A DNA stretch of 64,000 nucleotides, from the NCBI GenBank assembly GCA_046309775.1, contig JBKCOM010000123.1:20321-84320 (forward strand), written 5' to 3'. Shown here piece by piece: positions 1-8,938 of this stretch. Source of the stretch: JAIXWP01 sp046309775. GTDB lineage: Bacteria; Bacteroidota; Bacteroidia; Flavobacteriales_D; Sanyastnellaceae. The position numbers and the translations under genes were made by a program. Positions within the stretch are counted from its first letter, which is position 1; each line of letters begins with the position of its first letter. The notes under the pieces were generated by a model. The model did no database searches and was not told where the DNA came from. It worked only from the letters and a program-made list of their open reading frames with translations.

Positions 1-1
1 A

Positions 2-430
2 GATACTTTGGAAATAAATGTTTTGCCTGATACCATCTTTACTGGTCGTTCGCAGAATGTAAATCATGATTTGATGGATTTGGTAAAAATGGAAACCGAT
101 AGAATCATTTATGGTGCTAATGTTCGATTCAACATCTATGATACGGAAGCCGGAGAACAAGCCCGACTCGAGTTGGAAAGACACGCCAGTGGTTCTTCTC
201 TTATTGAGGCTGGAGAGCGCGCTGCGAGAATAGAATATGAATATGAGTGGACAGGTAAAGTGCTGACACTTGAGCCATATTTTACCACTCCATCATCAGA
301 TGCCTTCAGAGCCCAGGAGGTAGAAGTGAGGCTTTATCTTCCAAAAGGTACACAAGTGAAGTTAAATGAAAACGTCGACCTTATCAGTTGGCTTCCGACG
401 GAGGATTCGAATATTTATGTGGTTGAGTAA
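2..430 (+). CDS. PspC-domain family protein, C-terminal part (cut by window edge)
   Basis: The reading frame is open from the first bases, so the protein starts upstream of the window. The visible part is about 142 residues. It resembles the extracytoplasmic C-terminal region of Bacteroidota PspC-domain membrane proteins: a beta-rich stretch, an Ile-Glu-Tyr-Glu-Tyr segment, then 'FRAQEVEVRLYLPKGTQVKL' near the end, which recalls the conserved R-x-Q-x-V-x-V-x-L-Y-L-P pattern of that family. In the family the N-terminus carries the PspC membrane domain linked to envelope stress, but none of that is visible here. The gene ends just before a strong hairpin that it shares with the convergent arginase gene. 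The family call is from memory of the C-terminal motif only. Confidence 0.6.
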   Translation, partial: DTLEINVLPDTIFTGRSQNVNHDLMDLVKMETDRIIYGANVRFNIYDTEAGEQARLELERHASGSSLIEAGERAARIEYEYEWTGKVLTLEPYFTTPSSDAFRAQEVEVRLYLPKGTQVKLNENVDLISWLPTEDSNIYVVE

Positions 431-448
431 GTAGATTTTTTTTGATGA

Positions 449-478
449 AAAAAGCCCGCTTTGAAAGGCGGGCTTTTT
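449..478. terminator. Bidirectional intrinsic terminator
   Basis: A-run, GCCCGC (454-459), loop TTTGAAAG, GCGGGC (468-473), T-run. It lies between two convergent genes, and the A-run and T-run on either side let it work on both strands. Confidence 0.9.
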
Positions 479-494
479 CATTTTTATAAAAAAA

Positions 495-1457
495 TTAATT
501 CATTTCTACTTGTCGCGCTACCTTTTGCAGGATTTCAAACACAGTCTCTGCCATTACATTTTCACTATCCAAAGTAGGATTTACCTCTGTGAATTCCAAA
601 CAACAGATTTTTTCATTCTGCAATAATTCCAAAATCAAATCTGCTGCTTCGCGCTCGTTGATGCCTCCTTTCACTGGCGTGCCAGTTCCTCTTGAGATTG
701 AAGGGTCCATAGAGTCCACATCAAAGCTGATATAAATTTTATCACACGCTGAAAGATATTTTAGCAATTCGCGAGAAAGCTTGGTGACACCCGTTTTGCG
801 GAGCTCATTGGTAGTCACCACCTTTACCTTATTCTTTTTGATAAGAGCCGCTTCTTGATCTTCAAAATCACGCAGCGTAACATAAATGAGATCTCGGTAT
901 TCGATTTTGGGTGCGCTATCACCAATGGTTTTAAGCATTTCCCAAAGTTCTATCGTTTCATAGTCAAGGTCATTTACTTTTTCTTCAATATTATCTTCAT
1001 TAAGAGCTGTGGAAAGCGGCATACCGTGTATGTTTCCGCTGGGGCTGGTATAAGGTGAGTGCAAATCTGCGTGTGCATCAATCCAAATCACCCCGAGTCT
1101 CGATTCGGGATAGGCCATTTTAATTCCAGCAATAGTGCCGCCCGCGTTGCTGTGGTCTCCTGATAGTATCAGAGGGAAACGTGCGTCGCGAAGGGTATCT
1201 CTCACCGCCGCACCAATTCTTTCATACATCTTTAGCACACTGCGAATGTGCTTTGCATAGCGGCTACCAGGGTTATTGTACAATGCTTGGTTATCATTTG
1301 GGATAACAATGCTCTTGTATTTTCTGAAAAACTGTGAGCGGAAATCCAAAGCCGCAATTTTGATGGCTTCTACACCCAAACTCGCACCTCTTGTTCCTGC
1401 ACCAACCTCACTTGGTACTTCAATAAGTCGGATGTTTTTTGTCTTTTTTGTGGTCAT
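495..1457 (-). CDS. Arginase (ureohydrolase family)
   Basis: Predicted manganese enzyme that hydrolyses L-arginine to ornithine and urea in the cytoplasm. The 320-aa length fits the family. The metal-binding signatures are all visible: SGDHS (99-103), DAHADLHS (127-134), SFDVDSMDPS (244-253) and GTGTPV (257-262). The loop SPSGNIHGMP (138-147) is typical of arginases and argues against agmatinase or formimidoylglutamase, though substrate cannot be proved from motifs. The start is the only upstream ATG in frame with the conserved N-terminus. The gene is divergent from the DsbA-like gene across about 130 bp that holds a 14-bp palindrome. No other arginine-catabolism gene lies nearby, so its physiological partner is unknown. 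Confidence 0.9.
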   Translation of the reverse strand: MTTKKTKNIRLIEVPSEVGAGTRGASLGVEAIKIAALDFRSQFFRKYKSIVIPNDNQALYNNPGSRYAKHIRSVLKMYERIGAAVRDTLRDARFPLILSGDHSNAGGTIAGIKMAYPESRLGVIWIDAHADLHSPYTSPSGNIHGMPLSTALNEDNIEEKVNDLDYETIELWEMLKTIGDSAPKIEYRDLIYVTLRDFEDQEAALIKKNKVKVVTTNELRKTGVTKLSRELLKYLSACDKIYISFDVDSMDPSISRGTGTPVKGGINEREAADLILELLQNEKICCLEFTEVNPTLDSENVMAETVFEILQKVARQVEMN

Positions 1458-1487
1458 ACATTTCCGTTTTCGGGCTTAAAAAGTGAC

Positions 1488-1501
1488 TTGATTTAAATCA
1501 A
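1488..1501. promoter_or_regulatory. 14-bp perfect palindrome in divergent promoter region
   Basis: TTGATTTAAATCAA reads the same on both strands and lies between the divergent arginase and DsbA-like genes. It could be an operator. No regulator is identified, and AT-rich palindromes occur by chance. Confidence 0.35.
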
Positions 1502-1574
1502 AATTGTACTTTTTTATCCTCATTTCGGCGTCAAATTTAGGCAAGTTTGCCCATCTAATGGGTATTGCTTGTGG

Positions 1575-1582
1575 TATCTTTG
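1575..1582 (+). promoter_or_regulatory. -7 promoter element (TAnnTTTG)
   Basis: TATCTTTG matches the Bacteroidota primary-sigma -7 consensus. It ends 7 bases before the ATG of the DsbA-like gene, implying a leaderless or nearly leaderless mRNA. A TTTG lies at 1546-1549, 25 bases upstream, a little far for a canonical -33 element. Confidence 0.6.
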
Positions 1583-1589
1583 CGCCTTT

Positions 1590-2267
1590 ATGACTCAAGA
1601 GATGAATTCTTTTCCTAGGATAATATACGTTTATGATGCCCTTTGTGGCTGGTGTTTCGGTTTTAAGCAAAATATTTTGCGCCTTCACGATGAGTACGCA
1701 GCATCATTCACTTTTGAGGTGCTCAGTGGCAATATGGTACCGGTTGAAAATAAGCAACACATCGGAGTTATGGCCTCCTATATTGCTGGAGCATATCAAA
1801 GAGTGGAAGAGATGACCGGATGTAAATTTGGTGAGGGCTATTTGCACCATATTTTCAACCCTCATGAAAGTGAGTTAGAACTTTCCTCCGAGATGCCAGG
1901 TCTTGCATTGACTGCCTTGAAACAACTAAAACCTGAAAGGGCGTTTGAGTTTGCGGCAGCACTTCAAAACAAAATGATGGTAGACGGTAAAGACCTCTCT
2001 GCAGACGAGGTCTATTTTCAATTGGCTGCAGAGGTTGGTCTAGATCCTACAGCATTCGTAGAGTCTCTTCACACCGAAGATACTAGAGATTTGGCCCATG
2101 CAGAATTTGCTATGGTAAAGCAATTGGGCATTACAGGGTTTCCCTGTGTATTGGTGCAAACTGATGAGCGAAAATTGTACATGGTCGCACGGGGATATAC
2201 ACATTACAATGATTTAAAGCTGCGTGTAGACAAGGTAATCGAAGATTATCGCATTGCTAATAACTGA
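1590..2267 (+). CDS. DsbA-like thioredoxin-fold oxidoreductase
   Basis: A 225-aa protein of the DsbA/FrnE-like thioredoxin superfamily. The redox motif C-G-W-C is at residues 19-22, followed by a helical insertion and the cis-proline loop TGFPCV at about 182-187. There is no signal peptide, so a cytoplasmic disulfide or thiol-transfer role is more likely than periplasmic DsbA function. The ATG at 1590 was chosen over an upstream in-frame codon because the promoter element ends just before it. The stop codon overlaps the first possible ATG of the TamB-like gene, so the two may be co-transcribed. The substrate is unknown. Confidence 0.8.
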   Translation: MTQEMNSFPRIIYVYDALCGWCFGFKQNILRLHDEYAASFTFEVLSGNMVPVENKQHIGVMASYIAGAYQRVEEMTGCKFGEGYLHHIFNPHESELELSSEMPGLALTALKQLKPERAFEFAAALQNKMMVDGKDLSADEVYFQLAAEVGLDPTAFVESLHTEDTRDLAHAEFAMVKQLGITGFPCVLVQTDERKLYMVARGYTHYNDLKLRVDKVIEDYRIANN

Positions 2268-2274
2268 TGAGACG

Positions 2275-2289
2275 GGCACAATTTGTGCC
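2275..2289. promoter_or_regulatory. 15-bp inverted repeat ahead of the TamB-like gene
   Basis: GGCACAATTTGTGCC is a perfect 7-bp dyad around one base. Its TTTG (2282-2285) could act as a -33 element for the near-consensus TATCTTGC at 2302-2309, so a protein bound here would cover the promoter of the next gene. Confidence 0.35.
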
Positions 2290-2323
2290 TGTAAAAACTA
2301 TTATCTTGCTCGGTTATAATCGC

Positions 2324-5300
2324 ATGTTTAGAAGAATCCTGAAAATAATTCGAAATGTCATCATCGCGCTATTGCTGTTGGGACTCATCGGTTATTTTGC
2401 CATTCAGCAGCCCGGCTTTCAAACATGGTTGACTCAACGCGTTGCCGGATACCTTAGCAATGAGCTCGGCACGAAGGTAACAGTAGGAAGAGTAGAAATA
2501 GACCTTTGGGCCCGTCTGCTTATCAAAGATCTATACATTGAGGATCAGCACCAAGATACACTTGCTTTTATCCCAGAACTAAGGCTTAGAACCTATCAGC
2601 TAGATCAACAGTCGGGGGTAATTAGCATTGGTTCTGCGGAAATGGAAAGTCCTACTTTCAAAATGCGCAAGTACGCTTCCGATAGCACATTCAACTATGG
2701 ATTTATCATTGATTATATCGATAGATTGAGCAGTCCTACAGATACAAGTGCCGCCACCACAGTAAAAATTAGTCAACTTAAGATTTCCAATGCACGCTTT
2801 ATTTATGATAACGAGCATCGCCCGCCGCGTGGAGTATTTGGTTTGGACTGGAATCACATGCTGGTCAGTCAAATGAATCTCGATTTTCAGGATTTTGTAT
2901 CGGATGAGAATGGAATTAGTGCGACCATTCATGATATATCGGGTAAAGATGTCTCTGGTTTGGAGGTTAAGAAGTTTGTGAGCGACCTCCAAATCGGTGA
3001 TGGAAAAGTAGTGATGGATAATTCCGATATCGCTTTTAATTCATCCAATCTCATAGGCGATTTGATTTTTAAGTTGAATGATATCGAAGATATGGACTAT
3101 TTCGAAACGCGTGTGAAAATGGATCATGTGTTTGATAATACCGTTCTTCAAATTGGTGACTTAGCCTATTTCGTTAGCGATCTTGAGGGCCTCGACAAAA
3201 CCATTACCATTTCTGGAAATGTAAAAGGAACCGTTGATCAACTCAAGGGTAAGAATATTCAAATAGATTTTGGGGAGTCTTCTTATTTCAAAGGTAATTT
3301 TAGTATGGATGGGCTTCCAGATATCGAGCAGACATATATTAATCTTGATGTAAAAGAGATTACTTCCAATAAACAAGAGCTGGAGCGAATTCAAATCCCT
3401 CCATTCAAAGAAAAAGTTTATCTAAAGACACCTGCCAACTTTGACGTCTTGGGCCAGATGAGATTTGCAGGAAATTTCACTGGGTTCATTAATGACTTCG
3501 TTGCTTTCGGCAGCTTGAATTCGGCAATAGGATCGGTGTCTGGGGATATTTCATTTAGGGAAGACGAGCGCATTAAAGATTATGTTTATAAAGGAAGCGT
3601 TCAGACCAATCAATTTGATCTCGGGAAATTCTACAGTGATAAAAATTTGGGTCCTCTCACTTGTGATGTATCCGTGGATGGTTCGGGGTTATCGGTCGAT
3701 AAGCTCGATCTAAGTTTTGTGGGAGAGGTGAATAGCATTTTTGCTAATGGATATAATTTTACCAACGTTACTACCGACGGCACCTTTAAGGAAAGATATT
3801 TTGATGGAGAAGTTTTTATCAGAGATCCCAATGCAGAGATAGATTTTATCGGACAAGTTGATTTTAGAAATAAAACTGCAATTTTGGACTTTGCAGCAGA
3901 CATTCACCACGTAGACTTAAAAGCTGTAAACATTTTAACTCAATACAATTACTCTTCTATCAGCGGAGAAATAGACGTTAGAAGTGAAGGATTAGATTTT
4001 GCCAATTTTGAAGGAACCATTGCAGCACGCGACATTACTTATTGTGCGAAGTCGAAAGACTACCATATCGACCGATTTAATATTCGTGCGGAGAGAGGGA
4101 GTGAGATAAAATTCGTTTTAGATAGTGATATTGCCGTGGCTGTGCTTACCGGTGATTTTGATATCGAAGAATTAGGACCTTCTTTTGAGGATATTCTAAG
4201 TGAAATCATTCCCAATTTCAAGCCTCCGATTCGGACTCACAGGGAACAAAAATTTGACTTGAACTTGCGTATTTTGAATTTCGATCAAGTTAGTGAAGTG
4301 TTTATTCCTGAACTAAAGATTGCTCCTGCGACGTTCATCGATGTGAGAGTTGATGAAACGAAATCCTTTTTTGAAATCAATGCCACAAGCGCGAAGATTT
4401 CATATTTGAATAATGAAATTAGAGGGATGACAATCGACGCACGCAGACCCGATCAGTCATTGTATTTCAACATCAATAGTGATGGCTTGTATGTGGGAGA
4501 GAGCTTGTCATTTGCCGACTTTGCAATTGATGGTCGTGCTGATAAAGACACCATCTACACGGCAATGGCTTGGGGAAATTCAAGCTCAAGACATAGTGGT
4601 GACCTAAACGGAAAATTTCAGGTACGCGGATTCGAAAACTATGATTTTATCTTTGATCGAAGCGCTGTCACCATCGATCAACAAAAATGGAATTTCACCC
4701 AAGGAGCGCGCATCAGTATGGATAGCACTCAATACGAGTTTAAAGGGCTTTCCATTTTTAATCAAAATCAAAAGTTAGATATCAACGGACTGATTTCAGA
4801 AAAACCCAGCGATGAGTTAATTTTAAACCTTACTGCTGTTGATGTTTCAAATATCAACTCCTTTACTGGGGGAGAACCTTTGCTCTACGGAACCCTGAGT
4901 GGCAATGCAGCATTTCGTAATTTATATCAGACTTCTATTTTTACAAGTGATTTGACATTAATTGATTTCAAACTCAATGACTATTCAGTTGGAGATATCT
5001 GTGTTGAGTCGCTTTATGATAATGCGCTCAAACGTTTGAGAATAGATGGTGACATCGAAAAGGATAAGATGAAACCACTTGCATTTGCTGGATATTATAA
5101 ACTCAATGATGAGGATAGTCCTCTTGACTTAGTGGCAACCATTAAAGATTTTGATTTGGCTTTCATCAATGAGTTTTTAGGAGAAGGCATTATGGATATT
5201 CAAGGTTTGACTAGTGGTACTATCGCCATTACAGGAAAACCTGATTCACCTGAATTACGCGGTACTGCCTATCTTCAGAATGCTTCAATTTTTGTGGACT

Positions 5301-6733
5301 ATCTGAATACCAAGTTCAAAATCGAAGAGCAAATCGGTATCTATCCTGACATGTTCACATTTGATCATATCCGTGTGCGTGATCAGGAAGGAAACCCTAG
5401 TTTTTTGACAGGGCAGATTTTACACAATGCGTTTGGCGATTGGAACTTCGATATTATTGTTGATATGGAAGAACGTATGTTGGTGATGAATACCAATCAG
5501 GAATTAAATTCTTTATACTATGGAAAGGCATTTGCCAAGGGCTATGTCAGTATTTACGGGTATGAAGACCAACTGGAGTTCGATATCAATTTGAAGACCG
5601 AGGCGGGAACAAAATTCGTCATGCCTATGTCTACTTCCGAAGAAAGTGGCATCGGCAGTTTTATTCGATTTGTAAGCAGCCAGGAGTCGATAGAAGAAGA
5701 ACCGCTCGATCTTTCAGGGATCAAATTGAAGTTTGACTTGGACATCACACCAGAGGCGGATTTTCAAATCATTTTTGATGAAGCCGTTGGCGATATCATG
5801 AGCGGAAATGGCAAAGGTCACATCAATATGGAGATCAACAACCTCTCCACCTTTACCATGTTTGGAACGGTAGAACTTACAAAAGGCAATTATCTGTTCA
5901 CACTGAAAAATCTCTTAAATAAGGAATTTTCTGTTCGCCCTGGTGGAACCATTTCGTGGTATGGTGATCCTTTCGCTGCTGACTTGAATTTAAAGGCCGT
6001 TTACAAAGTTTCAGCGTCGTTGGCGGATATCATTCCCGATGTTGTTAACTCGGCTGGACAGCGCGTTCCAATAGATTTGGTTATGAATCTTACAGGAAAA
6101 ATGTTCAACCCAGGAGTTGCTTTTGACATCGAACTTCCCACAGTAGATGAAGTGACCAAGAGTCGCGTTCAGGCGGTAATGAGCACCGATCAAGAGAAAA
6201 ATCGACAAGCGTTTTCGCTTCTTGTTTTAAGAAGCTTCATCAGTCCATTGGCGGTGAATAGTGGTAGTGGATTCAATAGAGCATTTTCAGAAAATGGAAC
6301 AGAATTGCTATCCTCGCAATTATCGAATTGGTTGAGTCAAATTAGCGATGATTTCAATCTAGGCTTCAATTACAGGCCCGGTGATGAAATCAGCAATCAG
6401 GAAATCGCCCTCGCATTGAGCACACAATTGTTCAATGATCGTCTTCTATTCTCCAGTAACGTGGGGGTTTCATTAGGAAACACCGCTAATCAAAATCCAT
6501 CAAACCTCATCGGAGATGTACGTCTAGAATACAAGCTCACAGATGAAGGAAAGATTCGCTTGGTGGTGTACAATGAAAGCAATGACTTCAGGATGATTAC
6601 CACTCAGCAATCTCTTTACACACAGGGTGTAGGTATTCTATATCAAGAAGAGTTTGATACGATCGATGAGTTCTTCTGTGGATTTAAAAATCTCTTCAGA
6701 AGAAAAGAAGATCAAATAATTTGTGATGAATAA
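2324..6733 (+). CDS. TamB/AsmA-like translocation and assembly module protein
   Basis: A very large (about 1469 aa) envelope protein with one N-terminal membrane anchor (about residues 11-26) followed by a long run of repetitive beta strands. The C-terminal 400 residues carry the TamB (DUF490) domain: a glycine-rich beta region, 'GDVRLEYKLTDEG', then 'YTQGVGILYQEEFD' near the end. TamB-type proteins span the periplasm as lipid-conducting beta-taco structures and are linked to outer-membrane lipid transport or protein assembly. The start at 2324 is preferred because the hydrophobic anchor follows at once and a promoter-like element precedes it. An ATG at 2267 would add 19 residues and overlap the previous stop codon. 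The 3' end abuts a convergent gene with no spacer. Confidence 0.85.
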   Translation: MFRRILKIIRNVIIALLLLGLIGYFAIQQPGFQTWLTQRVAGYLSNELGTKVTVGRVEIDLWARLLIKDLYIEDQHQDTLAFIPELRLRTYQLDQQSGVISIGSAEMESPTFKMRKYASDSTFNYGFIIDYIDRLSSPTDTSAATTVKISQLKISNARFIYDNEHRPPRGVFGLDWNHMLVSQMNLDFQDFVSDENGISATIHDISGKDVSGLEVKKFVSDLQIGDGKVVMDNSDIAFNSSNLIGDLIFKLNDIEDMDYFETRVKMDHVFDNTVLQIGDLAYFVSDLEGLDKTITISGNVKGTVDQLKGKNIQIDFGESSYFKGNFSMDGLPDIEQTYINLDVKEITSNKQELERIQIPPFKEKVYLKTPANFDVLGQMRFAGNFTGFINDFVAFGSLNSAIGSVSGDISFREDERIKDYVYKGSVQTNQFDLGKFYSDKNLGPLTCDVSVDGSGLSVDKLDLSFVGEVNSIFANGYNFTNVTTDGTFKERYFDGEVFIRDPNAEIDFIGQVDFRNKTAILDFAADIHHVDLKAVNILTQYNYSSISGEIDVRSEGLDFANFEGTIAARDITYCAKSKDYHIDRFNIRAERGSEIKFVLDSDIAVAVLTGDFDIEELGPSFEDILSEIIPNFKPPIRTHREQKFDLNLRILNFDQVSEVFIPELKIAPATFIDVRVDETKSFFEINATSAKISYLNNEIRGMTIDARRPDQSLYFNINSDGLYVGESLSFADFAIDGRADKDTIYTAMAWGNSSSRHSGDLNGKFQVRGFENYDFIFDRSAVTIDQQKWNFTQGARISMDSTQYEFKGLSIFNQNQKLDINGLISEKPSDELILNLTAVDVSNINSFTGGEPLLYGTLSGNAAFRNLYQTSIFTSDLTLIDFKLNDYSVGDICVESLYDNALKRLRIDGDIEKDKMKPLAFAGYYKLNDEDSPLDLVATIKDFDLAFINEFLGEGIMDIQGLTSGTIAITGKPDSPELRGTAYLQNASIFVDYLNTKFKIEEQIGIYPDMFTFDHIRVRDQEGNPSFLTGQILHNAFGDWNFDIIVDMEERMLVMNTNQELNSLYYGKAFAKGYVSIYGYEDQLEFDINLKTEAGTKFVMPMSTSEESGIGSFIRFVSSQESIEEEPLDLSGIKLKFDLDITPEADFQIIFDEAVGDIMSGNGKGHINMEINNLSTFTMFGTVELTKGNYLFTLKNLLNKEFSVRPGGTISWYGDPFAADLNLKAVYKVSASLADIIPDVVNSAGQRVPIDLVMNLTGKMFNPGVAFDIELPTVDEVTKSRVQAVMSTDQEKNRQAFSLLVLRSFISPLAVNSGSGFNRAFSENGTELLSSQLSNWLSQISDDFNLGFNYRPGDEISNQEIALALSTQLFNDRLLFSSNVGVSLGNTANQNPSNLIGDVRLEYKLTDEGKIRLVVYNESNDFRMITTQQSLYTQGVGILYQEEFDTIDEFFCGFKNLFRRKEDQIICDE

Positions 6734-7132
6734 TTATTTCTCAAGAAATTCTTTGAGAGGTTCCCAATAGATTCTTTTCCATCCTTCGGTGAGCCAGCCA
6801 CTATGTTCTTCGGGGACACCTAAATGGTTAAAATTCACAATAGTCAATCCGTCTTTTTCTTCAATATCAATGTGAACAGTGGAATAAAATCCATTCACGA
6901 AAGAACGATGACTCCATGACTGCACGATCGTTTTATTGGGAACGAGATAGACGTTATAACCGAAACTTTCTCCATCGGTCACCTCGAACTCTCCGCCAAC
7001 AACAGGGTTTAATTTGGCAGTCATTCCCGTGAACTCAGCATGTTTGGCCTCATTCATTAACGCTTCATAAACTTTGTCGGGAGTTGTCTTAAATTCAACT
7101 ATTTGAAAAATATTGTCTGTCTTGAGTTTCAT
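6734..7132 (-). CDS. SRPBCC/AHSA1 (START-like) domain protein
   Basis: A 132-aa single-domain protein of the helix-grip fold. It has the AHSA1 pattern: an N-terminal strand, 'TTPDKVYEALMN', a glycine-containing turn 'VVGGEFEV', and a C-terminal helix after 'GWLTEGWKRIYWEPLKEFLE'. Family members bind hydrophobic ligands or act as Hsp90-activator-like domains, but most of those in bacteria have no known function and no ligand can be assigned here. It ends back to back with the TamB-like gene (no intergenic base), so read-through antisense transcription is possible. It lies downstream of the helicase gene on the same strand, separated by 113 bp. Confidence 0.75.
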   Translation of the reverse strand: MKLKTDNIFQIVEFKTTPDKVYEALMNEAKHAEFTGMTAKLNPVVGGEFEVTDGESFGYNVYLVPNKTIVQSWSHRSFVNGFYSTVHIDIEEKDGLTIVNFNHLGVPEEHSGWLTEGWKRIYWEPLKEFLEK

Positions 7133-7245
7133 GATTAATCCATTTATCTGTCACACATTATCGAGCAGGCGAATGTAAAAAACAAGTTGAAACAATCGTC
7201 AAAAAAAAATCCACAAATCTACTCAGGTGGTTGGAAATCAGTTTT

Positions 7246-8763
7246 CTAATCAAATGACTGTCTCAGTTCAAAATGAAGTTTTCGCAGATATTCTTCACGC
7301 AGCCATTCGAGGTAGCTATCGGTACTTTTGCTAATACAGTAACTGTAATGTTTCACACGACTTTTGACATCGGGCTCTAATACCTTTACCAATTCAAAAG
7401 CTTCTTCCAAATCTTTGGCGTTTTCTTTTATGATTGTTTTGTGTTGGTATATGGATTTGGTCAGTACATCTTTTGCCTTTCCGCCAGCGCGCATGGTGCG
7501 AACATATTCTTCTTTAATGTCAAAATCAATGACAGGGGAATTCATAAAACGCGCACGCACCTCTTCAGGCATCTCATACTTAATCTCACGTTCCATTGCT
7601 TCATCGCTGGTGATGCTTTCAATATAGGCGTGAGGGTGTGCGAAGATGTCTTGCCAATTGATGTATTGTTCCCAAAGACCAAATCGACGAGCATTGTTTC
7701 CGAGATCAATCACATTGAATTCGGTTTTACCTGGAATTACCCGTGAACCGCGACCAATCATTTGATGATAGAGCGTCAAACTCTTCGTAGCTCTATTCAA
7801 TATGATTGTTTGAACAGTGGGTTCGTCGAAACCGGTGGTAAGAATGGATACAGAAGACAAAACCGCATTTGGCTTCTCTCTAAACCATTTTAATATATCG
7901 CGACGTTCAGCTTCAGAGTGAGTATTATCAAGGTGTTTACAATCATATCCAGCATCTGCGAACATTTGCTGAACTTGCTTTGATGTGTTGATACCGTTGT
8001 TAAATATCAGTGTTTTTGTACCGCGAGCTTTTTGTTCGTAGGCGTAAAGTAATTTTTCTTGCATGAAAAAATTACCATAGAGCTTTTCTGAGCTGCTTAC
8101 AGTGTAGTCACCGTTGATACCTACTTTCAAGGAGTGCAGGCTTACGTCATAGCTATACGTGGTAGCCTTTGATAGGAAGCCTTTTTCAATAAGGCTCGAA
8201 ATGCTCTCGCCGACAATCAATTCATGATAATTTTCATTCAGAGGCAATCGAATGTTGCTGCTCAAAGGGGTAGCGGTAACACCTAGGATAACATTATTTT
8301 CAAACCACTTGAATAGCTTTCTGAATGAATTGTAGTGAGCTTCGTCGACAATTATTAATCCCACCTTTTCGATCTCAATTTTTTCATCGCGAAGACGATT
8401 ATTAAGCGTTTCAACCATCGCCACAAAACAGTCATAATCGTTTTGGTCGGGTAGTTCTTTGACTTTACTGATGATAATCTTGTTGCGCACTCCAAATTCA
8501 TCCAACATTCTGCTGGTTTGCCCAAGGAGCTCGACGCGGTGGGTGAGGATCAGGACTTTTTTTCCTGTTTCTTTGATGTAGCGCTTGGCAATTTCAGAGA
8601 AAATCACTGTTTTACCTCCGCCCGTGGGCAGTTGGAAGCACAGATTGTACTTCTCTGGAAATTTTCGAAGCCGCTCGAAAATTTTTTCGAGGGCATCGTT
8701 TTGGTAATCATAGAGCTTCTTGCCTTCTTTTATCTCCAGCAGCTCTAGTGGTTCAAGCGTCAT
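7246..8763 (-). CDS. DEAD/DEAH-box SF2 helicase, RadD-like
   Basis: A 505-aa superfamily 2 ATPase. Motif I PTGGGKT is at 46-52, Walker B DEAH at 140-143, motif III-like GVTATP at 161-166, and motif VI QMIGRGSR at 334-341. The Q-x-x-G-R-G-S-R form and overall layout match the RadD/YejH group, which acts in DNA repair and recombination restart. A 120-residue C-terminal extension follows the helicase core and has no motif I recognise. No nuclease or methylase neighbour is present, so it is not a restriction subunit. A -7 element lies upstream, and the gene is divergent from the PorE-like gene. Confidence 0.8.
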   Translation of the reverse strand: MTLEPLELLEIKEGKKLYDYQNDALEKIFERLRKFPEKYNLCFQLPTGGGKTVIFSEIAKRYIKETGKKVLILTHRVELLGQTSRMLDEFGVRNKIIISKVKELPDQNDYDCFVAMVETLNNRLRDEKIEIEKVGLIIVDEAHYNSFRKLFKWFENNVILGVTATPLSSNIRLPLNENYHELIVGESISSLIEKGFLSKATTYSYDVSLHSLKVGINGDYTVSSSEKLYGNFFMQEKLLYAYEQKARGTKTLIFNNGINTSKQVQQMFADAGYDCKHLDNTHSEAERRDILKWFREKPNAVLSSVSILTTGFDEPTVQTIILNRATKSLTLYHQMIGRGSRVIPGKTEFNVIDLGNNARRFGLWEQYINWQDIFAHPHAYIESITSDEAMEREIKYEMPEEVRARFMNSPVIDFDIKEEYVRTMRAGGKAKDVLTKSIYQHKTIIKENAKDLEEAFELVKVLEPDVKSRVKHYSYCISKSTDSYLEWLREEYLRKLHFELRQSFD

Positions 8764-8786
8764 ATATCCTTCTGAGTAGAAACGTG

Positions 8787-8794
8787 CAAAAATA
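8787..8794 (-). promoter_or_regulatory. -7 promoter element for the helicase gene
   Basis: On the minus strand this reads TATTTTTG, 23 bases before the helicase ATG. No clear -33 TTTG was seen. Confidence 0.5.
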
Positions 8795-8938
8795 GCCTCT
8801 CTTTTGTGTTATTCGGTTTTAGATTATGTTAAGTATTATCAACAACTTGGTTGAAAATTATTGAGTTCCTCACATTTTATACTTTAATACCACGTTACTT
8901 TCGGCGTGAATGTTGCCTGCGGGCAGTAACATATGCAT

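Noticed and set aside
7214..7221. TAGATTTG on the minus strand as a promoter for the AHSA1-like gene
   Set aside because: It is about 80 bases from the start with no -33 element and a T-run just after it, so it may instead belong to a weak terminator of the helicase gene.
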